Positions 12,201-24,891 are shown, numbered from the stretch's first letter. The stretch: DNA of 64,000 nt from Lepidonotus clava (GCA_936440205.1 OW387135.1:21802792-21866791); one strand, 5' to 3'. Notes: generated by a model from the letters alone, not told the origin. Made by a program: numbers and translations.

Positions 12201-14028
12201 TCAGTAATTTTTATCAATGTGATTAAGAAATTTCTTAAAGTTATTTTAATTTGTGAAAATACTGAAATTTTCATTTTTTGCTAATTTTGCAATGATTTTA
12301 TTTCAAAAGTTAGCACGGTGACCCCCTATTTTTTCTTCATTTCTGGAATCCATATACCCTAAACTTGCATTTCCCAAAATTTAAAGTAAATGTCAACGTT
12401 AGAACTATAATGGAGCGATTGTCTTTAAAAGCATATTGGTAAATTGACTCCAAAATGTCCCACGTATTTTAAGATTAAGACAATGTCTACCCTTCTTCTA
12501 ATCATTTGCTCCGGCTGGTTACCCAGTAACCAAAACTTAATCTAATTAGAGCCCCCAAAGAAACCCTTCAGGACTATGACATTTTAGAAAACAGGCTCTT
12601 TTATAAATGGGACATTTAGAAAAGTAAAAGTGCACATCCAAGCTACACATCCCACCCTAGTCCCTGTTTCTCAACTTCAGTTGAAAGCACATGTAACACA
12701 ATTTATTGTCTTTTAGGTAATTTGCTGGTTACTTCTACTATAGTGGAAATATTTGACATAAGTGAATGTTTTCCTATTTCTCAAAACATTATTTGCACTA
12801 TTTTTTCCTAACCTTGCAGGTGGGGATATACCTCAGAACTTGGTTAATAAATATCCCATCTATAAGACAGCCTGATGTTGGAGGAACGCTTTGGTAGAGA
12901 ATGCTTCTGATTCCACCCATCACCACATCCGCTGAGACACAGTCTGGCCCCAGCAGTTTAACCTCCTAAATCAATCATCAGCAAAGCTTTCCCCGCACAT
13001 CAACCAGTTTTAGGAGCCTACTTGTGTGGTATTTTGACCTTTGCCAGGGACTGTCAGGTCTCTTGTTAAAGTGACAGTGAAATTGGACGGTGACAACAAA
13101 AACATTGGCACCACACTCAATTTGCAAGGCTCCCTGAACGGCTTCATTCTCCATTTGGCCTGGGTCGTCATCCATCACTTTTGTCGGACGACCCTTTTAA
13201 AGCTGCCTACGCCGGTAAATCTGGTTTTATCAAAGGATCTGGGGCCAGACAAACAGAATAGATCGATCTTGAATTTGTCAACACATTTTATGACTTTGTG
13301 AGAGACGTATAAAGATGTAGTAAATCAGTTTCCTCGTGGGAACAAAGATTTACATTAGTTGATGTTTTGCAAATGTTGCTTGTGGTTTTCTTAAAGAGTA
13401 TTAGCTTTTCTTTCTATAACAATTGTTATTTTTGTTTGACTCAAAACTCATTAAAGTACTCTTGAACTTTTAGAAGAACTTTGAACCACATTTATCTTTA
13501 ATGATAATAATAATTTTCTAGACTGCTCCCAGAATATCTTACATTTGCATAATCATGTAGTAAAATCAAGATTGAATATAAAGAAAACAATTGAAAATGT
13601 ACACGTCTGTCTTATTTGGACAGTGCATAACAGGTTAAGGAAACTTTTGATGGTAAATAAGGAACATGTCACACTGCACGAAGAAAACATGATTTAATGA
13701 TATCAGAAAGAAGTTTATTATGAGATACCAGGCAAATTAAAACAAAAGAAGCATTATTGTTTTGAAGGTAATTTGTAATTGAACCAGGAAAAAAACCCGT
13801 TTCATCTGGACAAATTAATTCGGACCCAGACACCTAACTATTTTTTTTCTGAAAGGGCACATGTGCCGCATTGTTGTTTTTCAGTGGCACGTCGCATAAC
13901 AGCATAACAGCGGTGAAACAAAAACGATGCTCACAGAAGAAAACTGTAAATCAAAATTGTACCCACTAGATGCAATACGGAAACAAAGCACCTGTGAAAG
14001 CTAATTCAGGGGCGTTCCAGTTAATCCG
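9270..14028. other. Gene-poor interval with scattered small repeats
   Basis: No credible protein gene. A short open stretch at 9567-9774 ends at a strong splice-donor-like AAG-GTGAGT (9772-9779) but has closed frames upstream. 9835-9985 has four irregular copies of CTGGAACCCCTTCAGAT. 10640-10830 is rich in CATGTC words. A motif CGGTGACCCCCTATTTTTT occurs at 11948 and again at 12311. 12830-13290 is a less A+T-rich, apparently single-copy block. The other open frames here (for example minus 10275-10583 and plus 10757-11143) are short, lack domain similarity that I recognise and have no splice context. Confidence 0.55.
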
Positions 14029-14541
14029 CTATTAGCCCCAAAGACTATTGGCCCCTGGTGATTGGCCCCCAACATTTGGGACTTTTGGCCCCCAATGAAA
14101 TGGACTATTTGCCCCCCAGGACCATTGGCCCCCAAGACTATATTGGCCCCCAAAATTATAACTTTAGGTTCCAAAATTTCCATTCATTTTACACCTATTC
14201 GAAGTGATATACTTTATGTAATTGTCAGATATATGAAACAGTCGTTCCTATTTGTTTAAATGAACCCCTTGGGGGCCAATAATCCATACACCATATGAAT
14301 AACTGAGTTCAACTATTTTCTCTTGTCTGTATTAGAAAACCTTTTCTAGATTTATTTTGTCTTTTTTTTTCATTTTCAAGCTTATCTTACTAATTTGTAT
14401 TTCGCAGAGGGGGGAAAGTAGTAGAAGTCTTTAGTAGAGGGCCAAATATCTGGGTAAGGGGCCAATAGTCTTTCTCAGGGGGCTAAAAATCAAGGTAGGG
14501 GGCCAATGGTCCCGGAGGCCAATGGTCTCAGGGGTCAATAG
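14029..14541. mobile_element. Fold-back element made of GGGGGCCAAT repeats
   Basis: The left 130 bp has six or seven copies of ATTGGCCCCCAA-like words and the right 280 bp has about seven copies of the reverse complement, separated by A+T-rich sequence. The outermost words CTATTAGCCCC and GGGGTCAATAG are inverted. The structure is a non-autonomous fold-back or MITE-like element with iterated sub-terminal repeats. Each repeat is also a CCAAT box. I see no coding capacity and no clear target duplication. Confidence 0.65.
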
Positions 14542-15586
14542 TCACGTAATCCTATGCATTACATTTCATACATTTGCCCCTAATGTCACTATATTTTCAG
14601 TCTACAGGCTTCTTATCCAAGGAAAAAACACAACAGTTTTACCCTTTGGAAATGACAATACAAAATTTGCTTCAGTCTTTTTGCTGTCAGAACTGAAACG
14701 ATCGCATTCGCAGTGGTTCAGATCACATTAAATTACATTACAAAACATTCACTGTAAAAATGTCTATCGTGGTTTTCGTAATCTGCAGTGACGTTTGGGA
14801 ATCTTATATTGCATTTCTGTCATGTGTGGCATTTTGTAATTGTACTTGGCATTCCTGCAAGCGTATATGATATAATTATAATATTATGGCATTTTAAAAA
14901 TTGTATCAGACATTTCTGTCACCACACAAAGAATGCAATGCCGTCCATGTACGCTGCATCTGAGTGTCAACAGCTGTACGCTATTAGAAGACCAATTCGA
15001 TTAAACTGAAACAGATTGAAAATAAGAAATATAATTTCCTTCCATGACCCTGAACTAAACCACAATTTAGTCCACCCACGCAGAACCTTTGTACAATCTC
15101 GGTCCTGTTTTAAGCCAAGTTTCTCATTTGTGCCCATAAAAGGAACTAATGGTAATGTCTCTAAAATTAATAATAAATAAAAAATCTTTGCTGTTATTAA
15201 ACCATTATTGAACCAAATTAAAGAACAACATTTGAGATATTAACAAAATAAGGTGTGTATAAGTTACATTGGGCCTATATTCCACTAAAACACTTACTTT
15301 TTCTCATGAAAAACATTATTTAGCACAAAACTGAAGTATCATAGATTAAAAAGCTATAAAAAACAAAGATTATAGTAACAATACAAAAAAACTGGTGGAG
15401 ATAAGAGCAAAACTATCAACTATACATCAATAACACAGTCTATCTGCACATGTATTAACAGTCATGCAACAGTGTGTTCAATTCTAAAATACAACTACAA
15501 TATGTCATACTGTTAGTCCCTACTAATGGGCACCAAAGGTCAGGAGAGACACACACAGTCACAGAATGACCTTTAACAGGACCCTG
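14542..15586. other. Unassigned A+T-rich sequence
   Basis: No gene or repeat structure that I can support. Only very short open frames are present. Confidence 0.6.
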
Positions 15587-16019
15587 AAGGCTGTATTCAA
15601 CTAGCCGATTTTTTATGATTTCACAGATCGTAAAAATCATGCACCGTTAATCGCCGTTAATCATAGACATAATTACATATCATTAGGAAGGGCTTTTAAT
15701 TCCCTTTCAAATGGCATTAGGATTAGTAATCACTTGACGTACTAGCTGCGAAAAGAAAAGAATAATCAATTACAAATTGTCAATAGTTAGAATAGTCTAG
15801 TGGAATATAGGCGATTTTGACTAACGGAAGTTTGGTAATTTCAAAGTTGTCATTATGATTATCACACGAACATATGCATGTCGCATGTCATTTGAAAGAC
15901 AACTAAACAGCCTTTCCAATGATATCTGCCATGATTGCAATCAGCCCTTATTCTCACTGTCAATTTCGTAAATCGCGAGTAAAATCGGCGAATAAAATCG
16001 GCATGTGTAATAAAGCCTT
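15587..16019. mobile_element. MITE, family with AAGNCT...GCCGATTTT ends
   Basis: Inverted ends: AAGGCTGTATTCAACTAGCC with GATTTT after it on the left, and AAGGCTTTATTACACATGCC with GATTTT after it on the right, read inwards. The interior contains further CGATTTT words. The right end is followed by TA. No coding sequence. It belongs with the related elements at 16993, 18892, 19904, 29330, 36028, 36620, 48508 and 50596. Confidence 0.65.
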
Positions 16020-16560
16020 AACAGTGTTCACTTTTAACCTGTCATGGAGCTGAGGGCAGGTGCAGAGGTAATGACATCCCCGGCTGAAGGGGGATACCAC
16101 ACAGCTTATTACCAACGACACCCTGTCCTTGGTGGCCTATATTGATGCCAATCTAGGCGGGATTGACTTGCTGAGGTGTCTACAGCAGAAAGCCTAGTAG
16201 GATAATTGGCAGAAGGAAGCCATAGGCTTATAGGCAAAGCCTAATAGGGAAGGACACATTTATTAGTACATAACATGAAACATGATATGTTATCCATATA
16301 TCCCATCATACTTATTAATATGATGAGATATATGGATATCATCTGTCGTGGGGATAGCTTAGAAATTGAGGTTGTTGACAAGGTTTCTGGTGATTGGATT
16401 AGGATATTTGCAATTGGTCATGGTGCTCACGACCAGACCACTAGGAAGCAATCCTAAACCTAAAGAGCAAGTTGCCATGTATTCATATATATATCGAGCC
16501 TGTATTCATGTTAAGCAGATGTAAAATTGACATTGGCTCATTTGCATTACCTTTTGTCAT

Positions 16561-16561
<1 letters not shown>
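16020..16561. other. Unassigned sequence
   Basis: Short stretch between a MITE and a microsatellite. It contains a small palindrome-like ATATGTTATCCATATATCCC/GAGATATATGGATATCAT region near 16285-16345, and no gene. Confidence 0.5.
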
Positions 16562-16642
<81 letters not shown>

Positions 16643-16674
16643 CATATATATATATAATATATATATATATATAA
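16562..16674. repeat. Compound (CA)n(TA)n microsatellite
   Basis: About 35 CA dinucleotides pass directly into about 20 TA dinucleotides. Confidence 0.97.
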
Positions 16675-16992
16675 AATAAGATTTTAGATTAATTGATCAA
16701 TTGATCACCCATGTCTTCCTACAGGCACGGGCTTTCATATACTATCTTATGATTATTTCTGAAAGTTTGAAGATTAAAATATATTGGTAGTAAATGGGGT
16801 TGATTATCGATGTTCTCCTAGTCCAGAGGCCCTTGCTCCTTAAACACATCCTAATTGTAGATAGATCTCAATGCTGTAGGAATACACAAATGATCATCAC
16901 AACATGTACTATACTTTAATGTTGAAAAATGACTTGAACCAAAATGTCCTGTATTGTGCTCAATCTCTCTTGACGAAGTTGTACGCCCTATA
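16675..16992. other. Unassigned A+T-rich sequence
   Basis: No gene, RNA gene or repeat recognised between the microsatellite and the MITE that starts at 16993. Confidence 0.55.
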
Positions 16993-17750
16993 AAGGCGGT
17001 GATCCACGTTGCGACAAAATTGAACCGATTTCCAAAATATTTTCTATCTCCAAAATCGGCTGGAAATCGGCTGGAAATCGGTTCACTTTGGAAAATATCG
17101 CAACGTGGATCATGTCAGCCGATTTTTCCAGGCCGATTTCCAAGCCGATAAATGAAATATAAGATATTCCAAACCGATTTCAAAACGACAATGGACCGAC
17201 GTAATTATTAAACTTGTTTAATAATTTTGGACCGATTCTGGACCGATTCTGGACCGATTTTATTATGTCTATGTATTTTCAATGTTATTTCATTTATTTA
17301 CGGGTAAATTAACATGCAAATCTCATGAATATAATATTAAATGAATAATGTTTCACATGATATAGTTTTCAAGGCTTTTCGATGAGTATTTTCTTATTCA
17401 ACTTTTTATTAACCAACAGGTTAAAAACAATATTTTTCTGGTCGTATTAAATGGACATATACATGAAAAGAAAAGATATTTGCACATTTTTTGTAAATAG
17501 ATGAACCGATTATTTTCCCATTGTTTTCCTATTGATTTGTAGTCTAAATTAGAGGGAAACAATCGGTTTTCAACTTTACCATGGATCATGGGTAAGGGAC
17601 CGATTCTGGACCGATTCTGGACCAATTTCAGGACCGACAGTTTAATTGCCAAACCGATTCTCAACCGACAAAAAACCGTCGGTTCAGAAATCGGTCCAGT
17701 CACAATTTTTTTGTCGGGTTGGAAAATGTCGCAACGTGGATCACCGGCTT
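16993..17750. mobile_element. MITE, 758 bp, TA target duplication
   Basis: Near-perfect inverted ends: AAGGCGGTGATCCACGTTGC on the left and AAGCCGGTGATCCACGTTGC read inward from the right, each followed by GACA and flanked by TA (16991-16992 and 17751-17752). The interior is dominated by iterated ACCGATT and ATCGG words and has a short minus-strand frame of no recognisable family. TA duplication and A+T-rich interior are typical of Tc1/mariner-type non-autonomous elements; the superfamily assignment is inference. Confidence 0.85.
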
Positions 17751-17752
17751 TA

Positions 17753-18891
17753 GTGGTGCTCCACTAGTGTCATCGGGTTATAGGTCTGACTAGACGTGGT
17801 GGGCAATATATTTAAATGGATTCAGGCTGAAAGTATTTGCTTAAAAGGGTCTATGAGAGAGTCCACTCAGACTCATAAGAAATGCATATTGGCCCGCATT
17901 ACATATTAAACAGGTAACTGTATGTATACATAATAATACAGTTCCCTGTTCAAGGCACCTCCCGGAAGAACATTTCACAAAGATAATTATTTGAATATTG
18001 GTCTAAAATAGGAGAGAGGGCGACCCCTGAATGCAACAGGTTTCAGATAATCTTAAATCCGCCCACAATAATGTCTTCAACTCTCGATAAACCCAGACCC
18101 ACTACTACCGAAAGGGCCATCCTATAGATAAGCATGCGACTTCAATATAACATTGCAGCAACTGTCTGTTTCATTTGGTTTTGGTTCTCTTTAAGTTATT
18201 GGTGACTGTACTATTGTGATGTTGCACTAAACAATTATTTCAAAGTTCTGGTTACGTTCTTCTACCCAAATTGAATGTTGTCAGACTGTTCTGCTTTGAC
18301 TAGTTCTTAGGATCACAAAAAGTAATAGCATAAAAAATAATAATAACATCACCAAAAAAACATAACGTTCTCATTTGGTGAGGTTTCATTATTAAATTCT
18401 GTAGCGGTAAGCCTCTTTTTCCCTGAGCAATTTTTCACTGCGATCCTAAAATTGCACGTTTATATGAAAAACTATTATTTTGACTAAATAATCTCATAAC
18501 CTTATTCATTGATAGTTCCTTTATAAATCATGAACATATTTTTCCAAAATGATAATTCTAAATACAAAGAGATTGCAATCATATCTCAGCTCGCAATGAA
18601 AAGATTGTCCAGAAGCTTAACATGCCATTCTATTTAGTAACAGGTTGATCAAAAAAGTATCGTCGCACAATGGTACTATTATGTTGCAACTTGGCTAGAG
18701 GTAGTTCCGACCTAAACGAAATAATATTTGTGACTCGATAAGGTACTGACAGTCATGCAATCTACACTCTTCTTCTGCATGCGAGCATCTAATTAATAAC
18801 GAAATATTTCACCATCACATAATTTGTCACATGCAATGTTCAACACTCTACTACAACGGTCCTGGAGCGTCATCTTAAAGCTATTCACATA
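17753..18891. other. Unassigned intergenic sequence
   Basis: No gene, RNA gene or repeat structure recognised. Confidence 0.6.
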
Positions 18892-19360
18892 AAGGCCTGT
18901 TGCCACCGAACGACATTTTCCTCAAGACAGCCTAAGCCATGAAAAGATTAGGAAATCGTTGGTGGTCTTTGGGAAAATAGTTCAGTGGAAGCAGAAAATC
19001 GTTGATGAAGACATTTGTGAACGACTGCAAACGACATTTGTGAACGACTAAAGTAAATGATTCACCAACAACCAAATATCTAACCTGTTTAATATTTCTG
19101 GACGACAAATGCCAACGATTTTTCCAAGACCAACTAAAAGCAATTTAATCTATTGTTCCCCGACTTTTCTAACCTCTGTCGTTGGGAAAAATCGTCCAGA
19201 TTGTCCAATAATCGTTCAGATATCAGTATTTTAGTCGTTCAGTGGAAACAAGAAAACATTCCTTTGTGAAAGATTAAAATGACCAACGATTTTAATTTTT
19301 TTCAGTCTTTTGTAGTCGTCAAGAAATTTTGATGAAAGTCCATCAGTGGAAACCCGGCTT
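18892..19360. mobile_element. MITE, related ends, diverged
   Basis: Inverted ends AAGGCCTGTTGCCACCGAAC and, from the right, AAGCCGGGTTTCCACTGATG match at about two thirds of positions and are flanked by TA. The interior is rich in AACGAC and GTCGTT words, repeating the end motif in both orientations. Confidence 0.6.
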
Positions 19361-19903
19361 AAGTGTCCTAAGCTCCTCTTTAAATTGAACTAACATCTCA
19401 ATTGATGAATTGTTTCTAAATGCTCAATTATCTGTAATCTCGACAATGGAGTATAGAACTATTGCCTTTCTTGCTCAATTATAAGGATTATTTTCTCAAG
19501 ACCAATCATTCTACCTATGTACAATAAAACCAACCACGTGCATAAAAAAGTAAGATACCTCTCTTTAGAAGAACATGCCACACAGATATAACAAAATAAA
19601 ACACTTGTCCTCAGATACAATGGCAAATATTCCTTTCGACCTACCATTACTGTTCTTAAATTAATCCTGCTGCACAACTAAGTAAATGGAATATTTTTTT
19701 CCCTACGACTGTCTAAGAAAGCGTAATGGCCTCATTATATTTAATAGCTGGCAGTGGCGGGAGTTGGGACATTAAATCAATATTGAAGGAAATGAAGTTG
19801 GAGATTAACAATGCTGTGGTGCTTTGCCTTCTGCGAGTCTCAGGCAATGGCAATTTGAGATGTACCAAGAATGGATCAATATCAATTTGTGCTCTCCCGA
19901 CTT
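19361..19903. other. Unassigned intergenic sequence
   Basis: Nothing recognised between two MITEs. Confidence 0.6.
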
Positions 19904-20149
19904 AAGCCGGGAACCCACTTAGCGACGCAATTGAATTCTAGTCGAATGCAGTGACAAATATCAAATAATCTTAGATATTATCAAAGTGATTCACCATTAT
20001 TTGATAATTTTCTGGTCAGATCGCTTAATGATAGCACAGCTTCTGGTCGTTTTCAACCAGTTTGAGCAATTTTAACTGAAATTAGTAAGCCTGAACTGGT
20101 CGAAACAACCAGAATTTTGGTTTAATCGCTAAATGGGTTCCCCCCTTTA
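19904..20149. mobile_element. MITE, ~246 bp, AGCCGGGAACCCACTTAGCG ends
   Basis: The left end AGCCGGGAACCCACTTAGCG and the right end, read inward AAAGGGGGGAACCCATTTAGCG without its first two bases, are inverted and TA-flanked. The inner part (TTCTGGTCGTTTTCAACCA ... ACCAGAATTTTGGTTTAATC) recurs with substitutions at 48300-48430, so at least two copies of this subfamily are in the window. Confidence 0.7.
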
Positions 20150-21719
20150 GTGCGGCCTCAACAAAGGGACAGAAATGAATTCAATTACCTCAGCAAAAAT
20201 TCGCATTAACTTCAGAATGCACGCAGCATGTTAGTTAAACGAATTTGCAAATAACCTTGAAAAGATGGATCTCCTGGGATTTTCTTTGAAGCTTGGAAGT
20301 GAAATGTCTTCTCAGAATGGTCTATTATTGAGTTTGATTATTTTCTACTTTGCTACAAAGGGCTGATAATAAACACAAATTGGTCTTGTGGTGAATTAAA
20401 CAATGTAGAAATCAGAAGCGAAAAAGCAGTCTTGAATTTTCAAACATGGGACCAAAATGTTTTTGAATTCCCTTTTGATATCCTTTTTTTTTGACAAAGA
20501 ATGGGCTTAATGGACAGTGAATAATCATTTTATCCTCCATGTAAAAATAATTTGGTGTCTGTTGCACGTCTTTAAACTATCATGTGAGTCAGTGTAACCT
20601 CATCAATTTAAGTTCGATTGTTTAATAAAAGTTAAATTTGAATGTTTAAATCGCAACAGGGAAACTTCGCCTTTGATGATAATCCTATGTAGGATAAAAT
20701 GCTATGAAGAATCCTCTCTCACACACACAAACAAATACACACACTCACTTACACCTTCATGAACACAAATAAATACACAGCAGGCTGGAAGTATAAAAAT
20801 ATAACTCAGTACATACGTTTCTTATTACTTTCTGGACTTAGGTTGCCCGTGTTTGGATTCAATGGTACATCGCATAACATTATTTTTTAGTTCTCCTTTG
20901 ACATTCAATATCTTGATAAAATTATTCCAGGTTTTAGTTGGGACATCGCACGCAGGCGTGTCTTCTGAAATTTGTATTTTTGTCATGTTTGTAATTTACC
21001 AGCCTTAAAAAATGAGGCCATTTGAGACAGCCTCTGGCTTAAAATAATGTCCAGCAAGGGCCACTCTTATGTGGTGATTAATGGCTTTATGGTTTCATAC
21101 ATTTTTCATGTATATAGAAACATATTTCTGAGCCACTATGTGCTTTGTTTAATAACAAGTGATTAAAAGTATATAATTGCATGTTTTACAGGAACAAAAT
21201 TCAATAATTTTGCCAAACGTTTTCTGAAATTGGTTCTATGCTGCTATTAGAACTTCCTGAATTGCTGATGTGAAGAAGGAAGGAAACTGTCTATATTAGT
21301 TTTATAGAAGACAATGAAAAAGGCAATTTCCTATGAATAATTAAACAGGCCTGTTCCTAGAATAAGCCAGACGATTATCACTTGTATACATGTAATTTAC
21401 CAGCCTAGAAAGACGAGTCCATTAGAGACAACCTTTGGCTTAAATAGAGTTCAATTTAAGCCTTAGGCTTAAATAATGTCCAGAAAAGCCCTCTCAAATG
21501 TTAGAATGATGGCTTTGTGACCTTTAGAGAAATGTTCTAATTAGAATGGATGCTGGTTGTACATTGCTTGAAACGGAAGTTAAATGTCATAATTATGTTC
21601 CTTTAGGGATGTTTATCTGTCTATCCTGATATAATATAAGTCAGGGGGTGGTTTCAGAGTTGGTAATGGATCCTTGATGGATGTAGTAACTTTCACTTTC
21701 ACTTCATGAAGTTGGACTC
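20150..21719. other. Intergenic, with a short dispersed direct repeat
   Basis: No gene. A ~110-bp direct repeat beginning TAATTTACCAGCCT and including CTCTGGCTTAAA and ATGTCCAG occurs near 20993-21090 and 21388-21510, with moderate divergence and one internal insertion. Confidence 0.55.
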
Positions 21720-21723
21720 TTAA

Positions 21724-22241
21724 AGGTACTTGGGGGTGTTCGGCCTAAATTCTTATTTCCAATACATCTCCTGCAAATTTTTTGAAACTTTAGCTTCTAC
21801 ATAGAGGAATATATGGAAAAAATATAAACAATTTTCACCGTTTCTGATAAGAGTTACAGCCTGATAAAGAATTTCACCTCTACCATTGATTTCAATGGGA
21901 AATATTAGTTTTTTTTCTCAGTGAAAAACACTACCAATGGAATTCTCATGAAACTTCTGAAATATTTAGCATTCACCTAGGGGTAAATATTTAAACTAAA
22001 AAATTGAATATTCACCGTTTGTGAGAAAAACTATACTGAAAAATATTGAAAAATTGAGGTATTTGGGGTATTTATACTATGATAATTTGATACCCTTTTA
22101 TCCTAATTAAACAAAAACACCTTAACTTTGTTTCTCCTAGCATTATTGGACATGTCAGATATTTAAAACAGCTTTAAAAAAATAATTTTTGTAGTTCTTA
22201 ATCTATCACCCAGGTGGCACTCTGAACAGCCTCAAGTACCT
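21724..22241. mobile_element. TTAA-flanked MITE, 518 bp
   Basis: The ends AGGTACTTGGGGGTGTTCGG and, from the right, AGGTACTTGAGGCTGTTCAG are inverted and bounded by TTAA at 21720-21723 and 22242-22245. TTAA duplication is characteristic of piggyBac and Kolobok transposons. There is no transposase, so it is non-autonomous. Confidence 0.75.
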
Positions 22242-22579
22242 TTAAGTCAAAATAACACTAGGTGATTCTGACCACCCCATTATGAAAGGCACTGGAAAGA
22301 AAACACCTTACAAAACCTTCCCAATACTTTTATTCGGAACGTTCAAATATCATATTTCGTGCAATATTGATGGTATACATGCACATTTGACCGTTTCCAA
22401 ATTAATACCCTGAGTTTGAATATTTTTATTTTATTTATTGTAGCAGCAATTTAATATTCGGAAATGAGTTTAATAACTCAGCAATATCTAATTTTAAAAG
22501 ATTACTTATGTTGAGTCGTTGCAGGTTACATATCGATCACTGTGTATTATGAAGCCCCGTGTTGACGATGCTGCAGTGC

Positions 22580-23044
22580 CAGGGTGGCAATTCAGGGACA
22601 ATTTACGAACTGCTTAGTATTTCACATATACAAATCAAAAATTTTACGTTTTTTCAACCAGGGAGAGCCCAAATTTGTAGAAATGAAGAAGAAAATGCTT
22701 TGTAAATTTACGAATCATAATTTGTAAATTTGAAAACTTTAAAACAATCAAAATTGAAAAAGACCTTATATGTCTTGATGTACACTCTATAAATTAGTAA
22801 AATGATATGTAATTTTGGGAGGATTTCTTTGTATAATTTTGACAATTGAAAATGTACGAACCCAATATTCATGATCATATATTTTAACGATGCATTTTTC
22901 GGCTTTGTAAAATTCACGAATCATAAAAAAGATCATTTTCCTCATCTGCTCATAATAAGTTTTCCCTGGTTGAAGAAATTTGATACGTATTTATTGATTT
23001 TGAAATACAAATGCTATGTAAAATGTCCCTGGATTGCCACCCTG
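22580..23044. mobile_element. MITE with CAGGGTGGCAA ends, 465 bp
   Basis: Inverted ends CAGGGTGGCAATTCAGGGAC and, from the right, CAGGGTGGCAATCCAGGGAC differ at one position over 20 bases. Inner matches AACCAGGGA and TCCCTGGTT extend the symmetry. The 5'-CAGGG terminus is hAT-like, but I could not see a clear 8-bp target duplication. The interior is A+T-rich and non-coding. Confidence 0.8.
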
Positions 23045-23080
23045 AAATGTGACACTTGGCCAAGTGAGCCATGACGGTGG

Positions 23081-24086
23081 GGGTATAGAGCGGCCAACCA
23101 AATTTTGAGCAATATTTGGCCGCTTTTTGATTTTCAAATTCGTAATTTTGACCAATATATGGGTACCAAATACGTCCCTAAATATCCAAAGTGTGTCGGC
23201 TAAGGCCTGGCCTACATTTCAAAACAACCCCAATCTCCTCACCAATTATCCAATTCCCATCTAGTGGGTCAGTCAGCCCAACGTGATTTACAATTTGCAG
23301 TTTCCGTGGTGCAGTCTACAAAATGTGATTTTTCAATTTTCAATTTTCAAATTTTTTTTTCTTTTTTCTTCCAAATATTCTCCTTCTCCCTCTTCCAATT
23401 AATTTTCACCACTGTCAACTATTTTTGTTTTTGTACAAGAGTCCCTAATCACTCATTAGCCACACCCCCTCATTATCATAGCCCCTCCCCACTCCTGAAT
23501 CCAGTCTGAAAGTTAGTTCCAGTCTCTACCACTAGATGGCAGCTCTGCTCCACTCACTCTCCACAGTCACCCCTGGCAACAGCACTTTTCCCCCACCAGG
23601 TGTCCCCCTCAGTCAGTTTCTGTTTGTCAGTCACTGTCAGTCTAATGCTTATTTATGCTGATTTTATGCATGAGGCCATGAATAATTAAGCAAGGGGAGG
23701 AGCTACCGAGGAGGGTGTGCCCATTTGAAAATGAAATTAACAAAAAAGAAAATTGAAAAATTGAAAATTACAAAATTGAAAATTGCAACAAGGAGTAGGG
23801 AAGAAGGTTGAAATTCGAAGTGGGGAGTTCAGGCAGAATTGAATGAGTGGCAAAGAAGTCTGAAATTCGAAGAGAGGGAATTCAGACACAATTGAATGTT
23901 AGTATAAGTAGTTTTGAGCAGAATTGAGATGCAGATGGATGGTTGGAAACAGTTTTGGGAAAGGAAATGGGGAGTGAACGGACAAATACAATAGTGCAAG
24001 GTATGCCCAACCCATTTTCAGAATTTGAAATTTGAAAAAAAAAAATTGAAAAAAGCCCAAGGGATGCGTTTGGCCGCTCTATACCC
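23081..24086. mobile_element. Fold-back/MITE with GGGTATAGAGCGGCCAA ends, ~1 kb
   Basis: The ends GGGTATAGAGCGGCCAA are perfectly inverted. Inside, TTTTCAATTTTCAATTTTC on the left faces GAAAATTGAAAAATTGAAAA on the right, so much of the element can fold back. A ~60-bp unit (TGAAATTCGAAG ... ATTGAATG) is tandemly repeated at 23805-23900. A perfect CTCF-consensus match lies inside at 23529-23542. No coding sequence. Confidence 0.75.
23529..23542 (+). promoter_or_regulatory. CTCF-type motif CCACTAGATGGCAG
   Basis: It matches the animal CTCF core CCASYAGRKGGCRS at all 14 positions. It lies within the fold-back element at 23081-24086, so any binding site may have been dispersed with it. Binding is inferred from motif only. 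Confidence 0.4.
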
Positions 24087-24575
24087 TGACTGGTCACTAT
24101 GGGCGCCCCCAGTGCTGTATAATACTTTACTTAGTTGTCACTAAATCTTTTAAGCCCCACTAACCATGAGACCAATTCGTCCCAGACCGAATATCACCAG
24201 GTCAATTGCCTGAATGTTCACCAGCCAATACGTCCATCCCAGTTTACACCAATTATAAACTTTACCATTCAAAATTGCCTCTGGGCTTATTCCCTGAAGA
24301 GAGTTACATTATACAAAATTAACCAAAACAATTTGGTTCACAGATTGCTTGTAGAATTTGCAAAATGCAGCCATACATATTGGCCTTTTTCCCATAGGAA
24401 CCAATGTCAAAGGCTGTCAGCCCAGCCTATAATGTCCAACCCTATTTTGCCTTGAAATACAGCATTTTGATTAGCTGGCAAACCTGTAAATTTGAATTCA
24501 TAAGATTAAAGAAATCATAATGTTTTAGCAGTACTCAGAGATATAGGAAAATCTAATTCTTGCCTCTTTCAGTAA
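24087..24575. other. Unassigned sequence
   Basis: Short interval between the fold-back element and the large palindrome. A G+C-rich word GGGCGCCCCCAGTG sits at the left edge. No gene recognised. Confidence 0.55.
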
Positions 24576-24891
24576 TAGTCTGGGGTCCAAACGCCAAAAA
24601 GTAGCTTATTTAAGGATTTGGTATGCCATGAAAGGTTTATACCCGAAACTATTTTGGGGTGCTAGAGGGGTCCTTTGGGCATAAGAATATGTCTGTTGTC
24701 ACTCTGTAGAGGTGTGCATGAGAGTGCCAGCAGCCATTTTGTTTGACAACCCCCTTCAAAATATAACCCAATATAATACAGTCTCTTTCTTTAATAACAG
24801 ACTCAATAAATCAGCTATCCATTTCATATTAAACAAATCAATAGTGCATTAGTAGGAGAAGATAAAACATGAATGACTTTGACTTTATCCA

